From positions 1-15,640 of the forward strand of contig DDQV01000003.1 of NCBI GenBank assembly GCA_002342785.1: a DNA stretch of 15,640 bases. The letters are read 5' to 3'. Below are positions 1-5,958 of this stretch, in pieces. Both the position numbers and the translations under genes were made by a program. This DNA comes from Fusobacteriaceae bacterium UBA2433. Its GTDB lineage: Bacteria; Fusobacteriota; Fusobacteriia; Fusobacteriales; Fusobacteriaceae. The notes beneath the pieces are model-generated. The model was not told where the DNA came from. It did not search any database and worked only from the letters and a program-made list of their open reading frames with translations. How positions within the stretch are numbered: the first letter of the stretch is position 1; each line of letters starts with the position of its first letter.

Positions 1-49
1 GTTCTTTTGTTTTTTCTTTGTACTGAATCTTTGTGTAACTTTTTTTCTC

Positions 50-76
50 ATTCGTGAAGATTGGTGATTATTCGTG
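50..76. repeat. Three degenerate ATTCGTG units at 10-bp period
   Basis: ATTCGTG at 50-56, ATTGGTG at 60-66 and ATTCGTG at 70-76 form three units exactly 10 bp apart. On the minus strand they read CACGAAT. The unit lies in noncoding DNA downstream of the regulator gene and is followed by a T-run. It resembles short dispersed intergenic repeats, but the window holds only this one cluster, so that is inference. Confidence 0.45.
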
Positions 77-119
77 GCTAAGTTTTTTTATCTTTTTCTG
101 TGTAATTTGTACAATTCAT

Positions 120-143
120 GACTAAATTTTAATAATTTTAGTC
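120..143 (+). other. Small hairpin, possible weak terminator
   Basis: GACTAAA (120-126) pairs with TTTAGTC (137-143) around a 10-nt loop, and a T-rich stretch (TATCTTTTT) follows on the plus strand. It could end a rightward transcript arriving from left of the window. Read leftward, as the regulator gene would be, no U-tract follows, so it is a poor terminator for that gene. The rest of 1-165 holds no gene that I can see. Confidence 0.25.
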
Positions 144-165
144 TATCTTTTTAGCTATTCAAATT

Positions 166-1023
166 TTATTTTTTACCATTTAATCTAGAGATTATTTTTT
201 TATTTCTTTTTATATACTCAAGGGGTTTAACATGATCTTTTTTTAATATTCCTACAAATAGTATATCTATGAGAGTTAGTTGTGCAATTCTAGAAGATAG
301 TGCAGATATTCTAAATATATTTTCAGTTGCTTTTGTATATAGATTTATATTTGATAGTTTTGAAATAGAATTATTTTTCTTTCCTGTTAGAGAGATAACA
401 GGAATTCCATCTTTTTTTATCTCTTTTAAAGTTTCAATTATAATATTTGTTTCTCCACTATGGGATATAGCTAATATTATATCTTCTTTTTTAGCACATA
501 TAGCTTGTGTTATTTGAACATGATAATCAGAATCATGTAAGGCTATCTTTCCTATTTTTTCTAACTTATGTTGAAAATCTTTAGCTACTAAAGATGAAGC
601 TCCTATCCCTAAAAGTATAATTTTTTTAGCATTTAAAAGTTTTTCTATAGCTTCATCTAATACTTCAAAAGAGATATGATCTACACTTTCCTCTATCGAC
701 CGAATATGACTATAGGCTATTTTTTTTGTAGCTTCATCGAGGTCATCATCTAAAGAGATATCATTATGAAAAAAAACATCTTCTTTTATATTTTCTTTTC
801 CTAGATCCTCACTTAGAGTCATCTTAAATTCAGAAAACTTATTAAATCCTATGACATTTATAAATTTGATTATACTTGATTGTCCTACACCTATATTTTT
901 AGCTAACTCTGTAGAGGTTAAATTTTTTATATTATATATATTTTCTAATATATATTTTCCTATTTTTTTTTGTGTTTTTGATTGATCATTTATTGTGCTT
1001 TTTATTTTAAATCTAATAGACAA
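166..1023 (-). CDS. RpiR/MurR-family transcriptional regulator (HTH + SIS)
   Basis: This 285-residue protein has the standard RpiR layout. Residues 1 to about 78 form an HTH_6 DNA-binding domain (the segment TELAKNIGVGQSSIIKFINV fits the recognition helices). A SIS sugar-phosphate-binding domain follows at about 115-250, with ILLGIGASSLVAKDF and AISHSGETNIIIETLK as its phosphosugar loops. The start is TTG at 1023-1021, chosen because AGGAGGAGG lies just upstream and the protein opens directly into the HTH. It is divergent from murQ and murP, which by analogy with E. coli MurR suggests that it controls them in response to MurNAc-6-phosphate. That ligand is inferred from context; the family also senses other sugar phosphates. 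Confidence is high for the family and moderate for the specific target. Confidence 0.9.
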   Translation of the reverse strand: MSIRFKIKSTINDQSKTQKKIGKYILENIYNIKNLTSTELAKNIGVGQSSIIKFINVIGFNKFSEFKMTLSEDLGKENIKEDVFFHNDISLDDDLDEATKKIAYSHIRSIEESVDHISFEVLDEAIEKLLNAKKIILLGIGASSLVAKDFQHKLEKIGKIALHDSDYHVQITQAICAKKEDIILAISHSGETNIIIETLKEIKKDGIPVISLTGKKNNSISKLSNINLYTKATENIFRISALSSRIAQLTLIDILFVGILKKDHVKPLEYIKRNKKIISRLNGKK

Positions 1024-1053
1024 ATTAATCCTCCTCCTTATTTAATATAAATA

Positions 1054-1082
1054 ATTATACAATATATAATTTTAAACTACAA
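1054..1082 (-). promoter_or_regulatory. Promoter of the RpiR-type regulator
   Basis: On the minus strand TTGTAG (1082-1077) is followed after 17 bp by a perfect TATAAT (1059-1054), about 30 nt upstream of the TTG start. It runs back to back with the murQ promoter, so one operator could control both directions. Confidence 0.55.
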
Positions 1083-1091
1083 TTTAAAAAA

Positions 1092-1130
1092 TAAAATATT
1101 CTTTTTTAAATTGACAAAGAAGATATTTTA
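1092..1130. promoter_or_regulatory. Imperfect inverted repeat over the murQ -35, candidate operator
   Basis: TAAAATATTCTTT (1092-1104) and AAAGAAGATATTTTA (1116-1130) are inverted copies differing by small insertions. The pair flanks and overlaps the murQ -35 box at 1111-1116. Position and symmetry suit a binding site for the divergent RpiR-type regulator, but in such AT-rich DNA the match could be chance. Confidence 0.3.
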
Positions 1131-1139
1131 TTCTATCAT
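1111..1139 (+). promoter_or_regulatory. murQ-murP promoter
   Basis: A consensus TTGACA (1111-1116) is followed by a 17-bp spacer and TATCAT (1134-1139), 18 nt upstream of the murQ ATG. No other promoter is visible in the 51-nt gap before murP, so this one probably drives both genes. Confidence 0.75.
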
Positions 1140-1157
1140 TAGGTTGGGAGTGATAAT

Positions 1158-2063
1158 ATGAATTTAAAAAAGATGATAACAGAAAGCAGAAATAAAAATA
1201 GTATGGAGATAGATAAACTTTCTACCTTAGAGATGTTAGAAGTAATAAATAATGAAGATCAAAAAGTATCTTTAGCCATAAAAACTCAATTAAAAGAAGT
1301 TGCAAAGGCAGTAGATCTAATTGCAAATGCATTTTTAAATGATGGAAGACTTATCTATATAGGTGCAGGAACTTCTGGAAGATTAGGAATACTAGATGCC
1401 AGTGAATGTCCTCCAACATTTGGAATACCAGCAGGATTAGTTGTTGGAATTATTGCAGGTGGAAAAGATGCAATTTTAAAAGCTGTAGAAAATGCTGAGG
1501 ATAATAAACAGATGTGTGTAGATGATTTAAAAGATATAAATTTTAATTCTAAAGATATATTAGTAGGAATAGCAGCAAGTGGAAGAACTCCATATGTAAT
1601 TGGTGGAATCGAATATGCTAAAAAATTAGGAGCTATAACAATTGGTATAAGTTGTAATCCCGATAGTATATTAGCAAAATCTGTACAAATACCAATATCT
1701 CCAGTAGTAGGAGCAGAAGTAGTTACAGGGTCTTCAAGATTAAAAGCTGGAACAGCACAAAAATTAATATTAAATATGTTAACTACAGGCTCTATGATAA
1801 AGATTGGAAAAGTTTATGGAAATTTAATGGTAGATGTAGAAGCTACAAATAAAAAATTAGTTGAAAGACAGAAACAAATTGTTATGGAAGCTACTGATTG
1901 TACTAAAAAAGAAGCTATATCTGCTCTAAAAGATACAAATGGTCATTGTAAAACTGCTATCCTTATGATCTTAGGTAATTTAAAAGCAAGTGAAGCTAAA
2001 ATACTTTTATTAGAAAAAAAAGGTTTTATCCGTGAAGCATTAAAAGCAATTAAATTTAATTAG
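1158..2063 (+). CDS. murQ: N-acetylmuramic acid 6-phosphate etherase
   Basis: This enzyme cleaves the D-lactyl ether of MurNAc-6-phosphate in the cytoplasm, giving GlcNAc-6-phosphate and D-lactate during peptidoglycan sugar recycling. The 301-residue length is normal for MurQ. A SIS fold carries the signature GAGTSGRLGILDASECPPTF (residues 69-88). Glu83 in that motif and Glu114 fall exactly where the two catalytic glutamates of the E. coli enzyme lie. A second phosphosugar loop is seen in GIAASGRTPYVIGG, and the C-terminal helical segment with NGHCKTAILM is typical. The ATG at 1158 follows a GGGAGTGA ribosome site. It is first in the murQ-murP operon, divergent from a likely MurR. It is closely related in fold to the GCKR regulatory proteins, but the intact glutamates argue for the enzyme. 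Confidence 0.96.
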   Translation: MNLKKMITESRNKNSMEIDKLSTLEMLEVINNEDQKVSLAIKTQLKEVAKAVDLIANAFLNDGRLIYIGAGTSGRLGILDASECPPTFGIPAGLVVGIIAGGKDAILKAVENAEDNKQMCVDDLKDINFNSKDILVGIAASGRTPYVIGGIEYAKKLGAITIGISCNPDSILAKSVQIPISPVVGAEVVTGSSRLKAGTAQKLILNMLTTGSMIKIGKVYGNLMVDVEATNKKLVERQKQIVMEATDCTKKEAISALKDTNGHCKTAILMILGNLKASEAKILLLEKKGFIREALKAIKFN

Positions 2064-2114
2064 AAATAAATTATTAATTATATATTTGATTAAAATTGTT
2101 ATAGGGGGGAAGTT

Positions 2115-3518
2115 ATGGATTATAGGGAAATTATAGAAAAGATAATAAAACTTGTAGGAGAAAGAAAAAATATTAAAAGTTATACTAGTTGTATGACTCG
2201 TTTAAGAATATCTATAAAAAATTTAGAAAAAGTTGATCTAGAAAGTTTAAAAACAATCAAAGGAGTAATGGGATTAAATATAAATGGAGATGAGTTACAA
2301 CTAATATTTGGTCCTGGAAAAGTAAAAAAAGCCCACACTGCAATGGATGAATATTATAATTCAAATGTTGAAAACCAAACTTCTGAAAAAGAAAAATTTG
2401 AAGATACAATAAAAAATCAAAAAAATACTGTGAAAGCAAAAAGAACGAGTAAGTTCCAAGGATTTATGGCAAATTTTTCTAATATATTTGTTCCATTAAT
2501 TCCAGGATTTATCGCAGCAGGAATGTTAGCAGGGTTAGCTGGATTATGTAAAGAATTAAATATCACAGGTGATTGGGTTAACTATATAAATGTATTTAAT
2601 AAATCGCTAACTAAATTTATGTATATAATGATTGGTTTCAATGCGACTAAAGCATTTGGTGGATCAGGAGTAATCGGTGGAATGTTATCAGGATTATTCT
2701 TACTAGGATATGGTGATGGTGGTAACAGTGGTATGGCAGAATTTTTTGGTCAAACTATTGAACCTCGTGGCGGAATGATAGGAATATTATTTACCACAAT
2801 AATTGCAGCTAAATTTGAAATATTTATTAGAGAAAAATTTTCATGGGAACCAACAGATATAATCACAACTCCTATAATTACCCTATTAGGTATGGGAGCA
2901 CTAACTTATACAGTGATCATGCCCCTATCATTTAAACTTTTTGGTCTTATGAACTATGCCTTTGCAAATCTAAATGGAAACCCAATTGGAGGAGGAATCT
3001 TAGCTGGATTATTTTTGCCATCAGTTATGATGGGAATCCACCAAGGATTTGTTCCTGTTTATCAAGGATTAGTAGAAACAACTAAAATGAATTCATTATT
3101 TCCAATCTTAGCAATGGCAGGAGCAGGACAAGTAGGAGCAGCTCTAGCTCTCTATGTAAAATCTCCTAAAGATTCAAACTTACGTGAAAATATTAGAGGA
3201 GCAATTATTCCAGGTTTCTTAGGAATAGGTGAACCATTAATATATGGTGTAACACTTCCTAGGGTAAAACCATTTTTTACATCTATGGCAGGAGGTGCAA
3301 TTGGTGGAATATATATAGGTATCATGTCTAAGATAGGATTTACTTTTGGTCTCAACACTGTATTTGGATCTTCAGGAATCTTGGGATCTTTTGCTATGAC
3401 ATCAAACAAAGGAGTAGTTGTTGCAATAATTTTATATATCTCTGCATTAATAGTTGCATATATATCTGGATTTATCCTTACATACCTATTTGGATGTAAA
3501 AATGTAGATCTATCATAA
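2115..3518 (+). CDS. murP: PTS system EIIBC component, MurNAc-type
   Basis: This inner-membrane phosphotransferase transporter takes up a sugar and phosphorylates it; context says MurNAc, delivering MurNAc-6-P to MurQ. The 467 residues are close to E. coli MurP in length. An EIIB domain occupies about 1-90, with the phosphorylated Cys26 in YTSCMTRLRISI. A charged linker follows (about 91-115), then an EIIC membrane domain of about 10 hydrophobic segments starting near FSNIFVPLIPGFIAAGMLAG, with the conserved GIGEPLIYGVTLPR loop. No EIIA is fused or adjacent, so a separate EIIA (Crr-like) must supply phosphate, as for E. coli MurP. A strong GGGGGGAAG ribosome site precedes the ATG. The sequence alone does not exclude another glucose/beta-glucoside-family substrate; the murQ partner decides the call. 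Confidence 0.88.
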   Translation: MDYREIIEKIIKLVGERKNIKSYTSCMTRLRISIKNLEKVDLESLKTIKGVMGLNINGDELQLIFGPGKVKKAHTAMDEYYNSNVENQTSEKEKFEDTIKNQKNTVKAKRTSKFQGFMANFSNIFVPLIPGFIAAGMLAGLAGLCKELNITGDWVNYINVFNKSLTKFMYIMIGFNATKAFGGSGVIGGMLSGLFLLGYGDGGNSGMAEFFGQTIEPRGGMIGILFTTIIAAKFEIFIREKFSWEPTDIITTPIITLLGMGALTYTVIMPLSFKLFGLMNYAFANLNGNPIGGGILAGLFLPSVMMGIHQGFVPVYQGLVETTKMNSLFPILAMAGAGQVGAALALYVKSPKDSNLRENIRGAIIPGFLGIGEPLIYGVTLPRVKPFFTSMAGGAIGGIYIGIMSKIGFTFGLNTVFGSSGILGSFAMTSNKGVVVAIILYISALIVAYISGFILTYLFGCKNVDLS

Positions 3519-3532
3519 GTATAATTTTTTCT

Positions 3533-3574
3533 AAAACTTCTCAACTGTGTAGATATCAGTTGAGAAGTTTTTTT
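3533..3574 (+). terminator. Strong intrinsic terminator of murQ-murP
   Basis: CTTCTCAACTG (3537-3547) and CAGTTGAGAAG (3557-3567) make a perfect 11-bp stem with a 9-nt loop. The stem is extended by A/T pairs from AAAA on the left, and a T7 tract (3568-3574) follows. Confidence 0.93.
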
Positions 3575-3599
3575 ATCTTAAAATGTTCCTTAAAATTAA

Positions 3600-3628
3600 T
3601 TGACTTTCTTTTAAAAAAAAAGTAACAT
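3600..3628 (+). promoter_or_regulatory. Promoter of the ArsR-family gene
   Basis: TTGACT (3600-3605), a 17-bp spacer and TAACAT (3623-3628) lie 34 nt upstream of the ATG, with an AGGAGG ribosome site at 3650-3655. It follows directly after the murP terminator, so the regulator gene has its own transcript. No clear ArsR-type dyad is visible here. Confidence 0.65.
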
Positions 3629-3662
3629 AATTAAACAATCATCTAATTTAGGAGGAAGTTAT

Positions 3663-3983
3663 ATGGAAATAATGGATATATTAAAATTAATTGCAGATAA
3701 AAATAGAATGAGAATATTAAATATTTTATATAATAAAAATAAAACCTGTGTCTGTGTCTTAGAAGATATATTAAATCTAAATCAATCAAATCTTTCTAGA
3801 CATCTAAACAAATTAAAAAAAGCTGGAATAATTATAGGAGAGAAGAGAACCCAATGGGTTGATTATGAGATCTCTGAAAAATTTTTAAAGGAAAATCCAT
3901 TTGTAAAAGAAATTTTAGAATCACGATTAACCGAAGAGATTTTTTTAAAGGATTTAAATAACTTTAAATGTTTAAAATGTTAA
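3663..3983 (+). CDS. ArsR-family winged-helix regulator with CxC metalloid motif
   Basis: This small (106-residue) homodimeric repressor of the ArsR/SmtB family has a winged HTH across about residues 8-85; the recognition helix lies in NLNQSNLSRHLNKLKKAGII. The segment TCVCVLEDIL near residues 33-42 matches the CVC motif that binds As(III)/Sb(III) in E. coli-type ArsR, and the protein ends in CLKC, a second possible thiol pair. On family grounds a thiolate metalloid or metal would release it from DNA. No arsenate reductase, ArsB/Acr3 or other efflux gene is nearby; the next gene is a convergent binding-protein gene. Its target is therefore unknown and may be only itself or a distant locus. 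Confidence 0.85.
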   Translation: MEIMDILKLIADKNRMRILNILYNKNKTCVCVLEDILNLNQSNLSRHLNKLKKAGIIIGEKRTQWVDYEISEKFLKENPFVKEILESRLTEEIFLKDLNNFKCLKC

Positions 3984-4010
3984 TAGATACTCTAAAAAAT
4001 TTAAAATAAA

Positions 4011-4054
4011 AAACTGTAGAATAAATACTCTTTTCAGAGTCTATTCTACAGTTT
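4011..4054 (-). terminator. Long hairpin terminator, mainly for the leftward binding-protein gene
   Basis: AAACTGTAGAATA (4011-4023) pairs perfectly with TATTCTACAGTTT (4042-4054). An inner ACTC/GAGT stem (4027-4030 with 4037-4040) continues the helix. Read leftward, the stem is followed by a T-rich tail (complement of 3999-4010), so it ends the binding-protein transcript. Read rightward only three Ts follow, so termination of the ArsR transcript is likely weaker. Confidence 0.8.
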
Positions 4055-4097
4055 ACAGTGTCCTATATTTTTAAAAAATAAACTCTCTAACTTGACC

Positions 4098-5132
4098 TTA
4101 TTCTTTTCCTGAAATTATATTTTTCCACCTTGTTACTATCTCTTTTTTATTTTCAGATGCCCAATCGAAGTCATAATTTAAAAGTTTGATATCTGTAATT
4201 GGTTTAAGTCCATTTGGAAGTGCAATATCACTTCTAGAACCCCTAATATTAAATTCTGTAGCCAAAAGTTCTTGAACCTCTTTACTTCCTATATAATCTA
4301 AAAATAGCTTAGCATTTTCTTCATTGATTGCACCTTTTATTAAAGCAGCACCATCAGCCACAACAGAAGTTCCTTCAATCGGATATACTATCTCTATGTG
4401 TCCACCTGCATTTTTATATTTAACGCCAGAACTTTCTAAAGTTAATCCAATAGGATATTCCTTCTCTACAACCCCTCTAGGAACAGCAGATGAACTTACT
4501 AAGATCTTTTTATCAAGATTAATTATAAACTTTTTAATAAAATCATATCCAGTTTCAGAATCTTTTCCAAAAGCAGTTAAAAGAGTTCCTATAATTGTAT
4601 AAGCAGAACCAGATTTAACAGGTGAAGCCATGGCAATTTTTCCTTTCCACTTAGGATCTATTAGATCTTTCCAAGATGTAGGGGCCTCTTCTTTTTTTAC
4701 AATATCAGTATTGTATATTATAACCATAGGTAAAACGGCAAAACCAAACCATCTATCATCAGGATCTCTAAATAAAGGATCTATACTATTATGATTTGCA
4801 CTTTTATATGGTTCAAAATATTCCTTATATGAATTTAAAGATTCAGCTCCTCCACCAAAGATAAGATCTCCTAAGGGATTTTTACTTTCAGCTTGTATTC
4901 TTTTTAATAATTCCCCAGTTCCTGCTACAACTAAATTAACTTTAATTCCTGTTTTTTTTGTAAAACCATCGGTAACACTATTTATAGCAGCAGGAAAAAG
5001 TGGTGAGTATACTGTTACCTCATTACTCTTAGAAGATATTTTATTATCTTTATTTTTTTCTTTTCCACAAGCTACAGTTAATAGAAGTAATAATGCCAAT
5101 ATCAAATTTAAAAATTTTCTTAATCTTTTCAT
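4098..5132 (-). CDS. ABC transporter substrate-binding lipoprotein, Fe(III)/phosphonate/sugar-phosphate type
   Basis: This 344-residue type II periplasmic binding protein belongs to the COG1840-like group (AfuA, FbpA, PhnS relatives). A signal peptide ends in a plausible lipobox (LLTVAC, Cys22), so it is probably anchored to the inner membrane. Family hallmarks include TVYSPLFPAAINSVTDGF, GDLIFGGGAESL, the DPKWKGKIAMASP hinge region and the late YPIEGTSVVADGAALIKG. The paired C-terminal tyrosines that coordinate iron in FbpA-type members are not apparent (NYDFDW there instead), so iron is not assured; 2-aminoethylphosphonate or a sugar phosphate is equally possible. No permease or ATPase gene is adjacent, which is unusual. 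It is transcribed leftward, convergent with the ArsR-family gene. Confidence 0.83.
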   Translation of the reverse strand: MKRLRKFLNLILALLLLLTVACGKEKNKDNKISSKSNEVTVYSPLFPAAINSVTDGFTKKTGIKVNLVVAGTGELLKRIQAESKNPLGDLIFGGGAESLNSYKEYFEPYKSANHNSIDPLFRDPDDRWFGFAVLPMVIIYNTDIVKKEEAPTSWKDLIDPKWKGKIAMASPVKSGSAYTIIGTLLTAFGKDSETGYDFIKKFIINLDKKILVSSSAVPRGVVEKEYPIGLTLESSGVKYKNAGGHIEIVYPIEGTSVVADGAALIKGAINEENAKLFLDYIGSKEVQELLATEFNIRGSRSDIALPNGLKPITDIKLLNYDFDWASENKKEIVTRWKNIISGKE

Positions 5133-5182
5133 ATAATTTCTCCTTAATAATTTTTTTAAGATTCTTAAAACATACTACTCGT

Positions 5183-5211
5183 ATTATAGAATTTATTCAA
5201 TAAAAAATACA
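5183..5211 (-). promoter_or_regulatory. Candidate promoter of the binding-protein gene
   Basis: On the minus strand a perfect TATAAT (5188-5183) lies 17 bp downstream of a weak TGTATT -35 (5211-5206), about 50 nt upstream of the ATG at 5132. The -35 overlaps the left unit of the TACAC/GTGTA repeat, so binding there would be expected to affect transcription. Confidence 0.5.
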
Positions 5212-5240
5212 CAAAGTGTATGGGTACACAATGTGTATTT
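5205..5240 (-). terminator. Double TACAC/GTGTA palindrome, terminator and/or operator
   Basis: Two near-identical palindromes, TACACAAAGTGTA (5208-5220) and TACACAATGTGTA (5225-5237), lie 17 bp apart centre to centre. Together they fold into one larger hairpin with a 4-nt loop (arms of 16 nt with two mismatches). Read leftward it is followed by a T6 run, so it could terminate the PEGA lipoprotein transcript ending at 5298. It also overlaps the -35 of the next leftward promoter, and two helically spaced palindromes are what a dimeric repressor site looks like. I cannot separate the two readings. Confidence 0.5.
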
Positions 5241-5297
5241 AATTATAAAATATTAATATCTATATGTAAAATTAATTCCTTATATGAAATAAATATA

Positions 5298-5711
5298 TTA
5301 GTTTATAGAACTATCTTTTGTTAGTGTTCCAACAGAAGTTTTATATAAATTTCCTGTAATAGTATCTTCTTCTAATACATATAATCCACCAGAAGCAAAG
5401 TCGATAACTAAACCTACTACTCCTCCTATTCCAAAGAATAAATTTCCCCAAACCCAACCAGAAGCTTTATTTCTAACAACGGCCATATAAGGTTCATAAC
5501 CCTCAGCTTCAATTTTTATAACATGATCACGTTTTGTTTGTAAATTTACCATAATAGGTGCATTACCATTATAGACTCCATCAACATAAATTTTTGAATC
5601 CCTAACATTTGAATTGATAGAAAGTGGTGAAGATGTTCCAGTCATAATTGTAGCACAACTTGATAATACTAGAGTTAAAAGTAAGACGATAAGTAATTTA
5701 ATTTTTTTCAT
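5298..5711 (-). CDS. Small PEGA-domain lipoprotein
   Basis: This 137-residue lipoprotein has a hydrophobic signal and a clean lipobox LSSC (Cys19), followed by the ATIMTGT start common in this family. A PEGA-like surface domain occupies about residues 30-72 (DSKIYVDGVYNGNAPIMVNL, then HVIKIEAEGYEPY). A glycine-rich hydrophobic stretch follows (GWVWGNLFFGIGGVVGLVID), then a short polar tail. Proteins with this layout are usually cell-envelope lipoproteins of unknown function; the PEGA motif is often found in surface-exposed or polysaccharide-binding contexts. The ATG has a GGAGG ribosome site. It shares strand but probably not transcript with the binding-protein gene, given the hairpin between them. 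It lies divergent from the glycosyltransferase-deacetylase gene, and I infer no functional link. Confidence 0.8.
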   Translation of the reverse strand: MKKIKLLIVLLLTLVLSSCATIMTGTSSPLSINSNVRDSKIYVDGVYNGNAPIMVNLQTKRDHVIKIEAEGYEPYMAVVRNKASGWVWGNLFFGIGGVVGLVIDFASGGLYVLEEDTITGNLYKTSVGTLTKDSSIN

Positions 5712-5740
5712 TTTTCCTCCCTAATTTTTTCGTTAATATA

Positions 5741-5770
5741 ATAATACAACATTTTATAAAAAAAAACCAA
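5741..5770 (-). promoter_or_regulatory. Candidate promoter of the PEGA lipoprotein
   Basis: On the minus strand TTGGTT (5770-5765) and TATTAT (5746-5741) are separated by 18 bp, about 30 nt upstream of the ATG. The match is moderate in AT-rich DNA. Confidence 0.4.
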
Positions 5771-5892
5771 TTAAAATTAAAAAATAGCTAAATATATAAT
5801 ATTTATTTTTATAATTCTTAAATTTCATATTAAAATATCAAGACTACAAAAAAAATAAAAACAAAACGAAAGAGAATCAAAATTTCCCAATC

Positions 5893-5918
5893 TAGATAAA
5901 ATCTATTTATGGTATAAT
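5893..5918 (+). promoter_or_regulatory. Extended -10 promoter and small palindrome before the glycosyltransferase-deacetylase gene
   Basis: TGGTATAAT (5910-5918) is a perfect extended -10 element; no good -35 stands at the usual distance. A palindrome TAGATAAAATCTA (5893-5905) lies just upstream in the -35 region and could be an operator. The remainder of the 5712-5958 gap is featureless AT-rich DNA. Confidence 0.5.
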
Positions 5919-5958
5919 AAAAAGTACAAATTTTTAAATAAAATATAGGAGGAGATTG

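Noticed and set aside
269..517. 82-codon frame antisense to the RpiR-type regulator
   Set aside because: It is a shadow of the regulator gene, hydrophobic by codon complement, with no ribosome site.
3152..3544. 130-codon open frame antisense to murP
   Set aside because: It lies opposite a fully supported PTS gene, has no ribosome site or recognisable domain, and runs through the murP terminator.
5208..5237. CopY-type box (TACAnnTGTA)
   Set aside because: The half-site spacing differs: the palindromes are TACAC-n3-GTGTA, and no copper genes are nearby.
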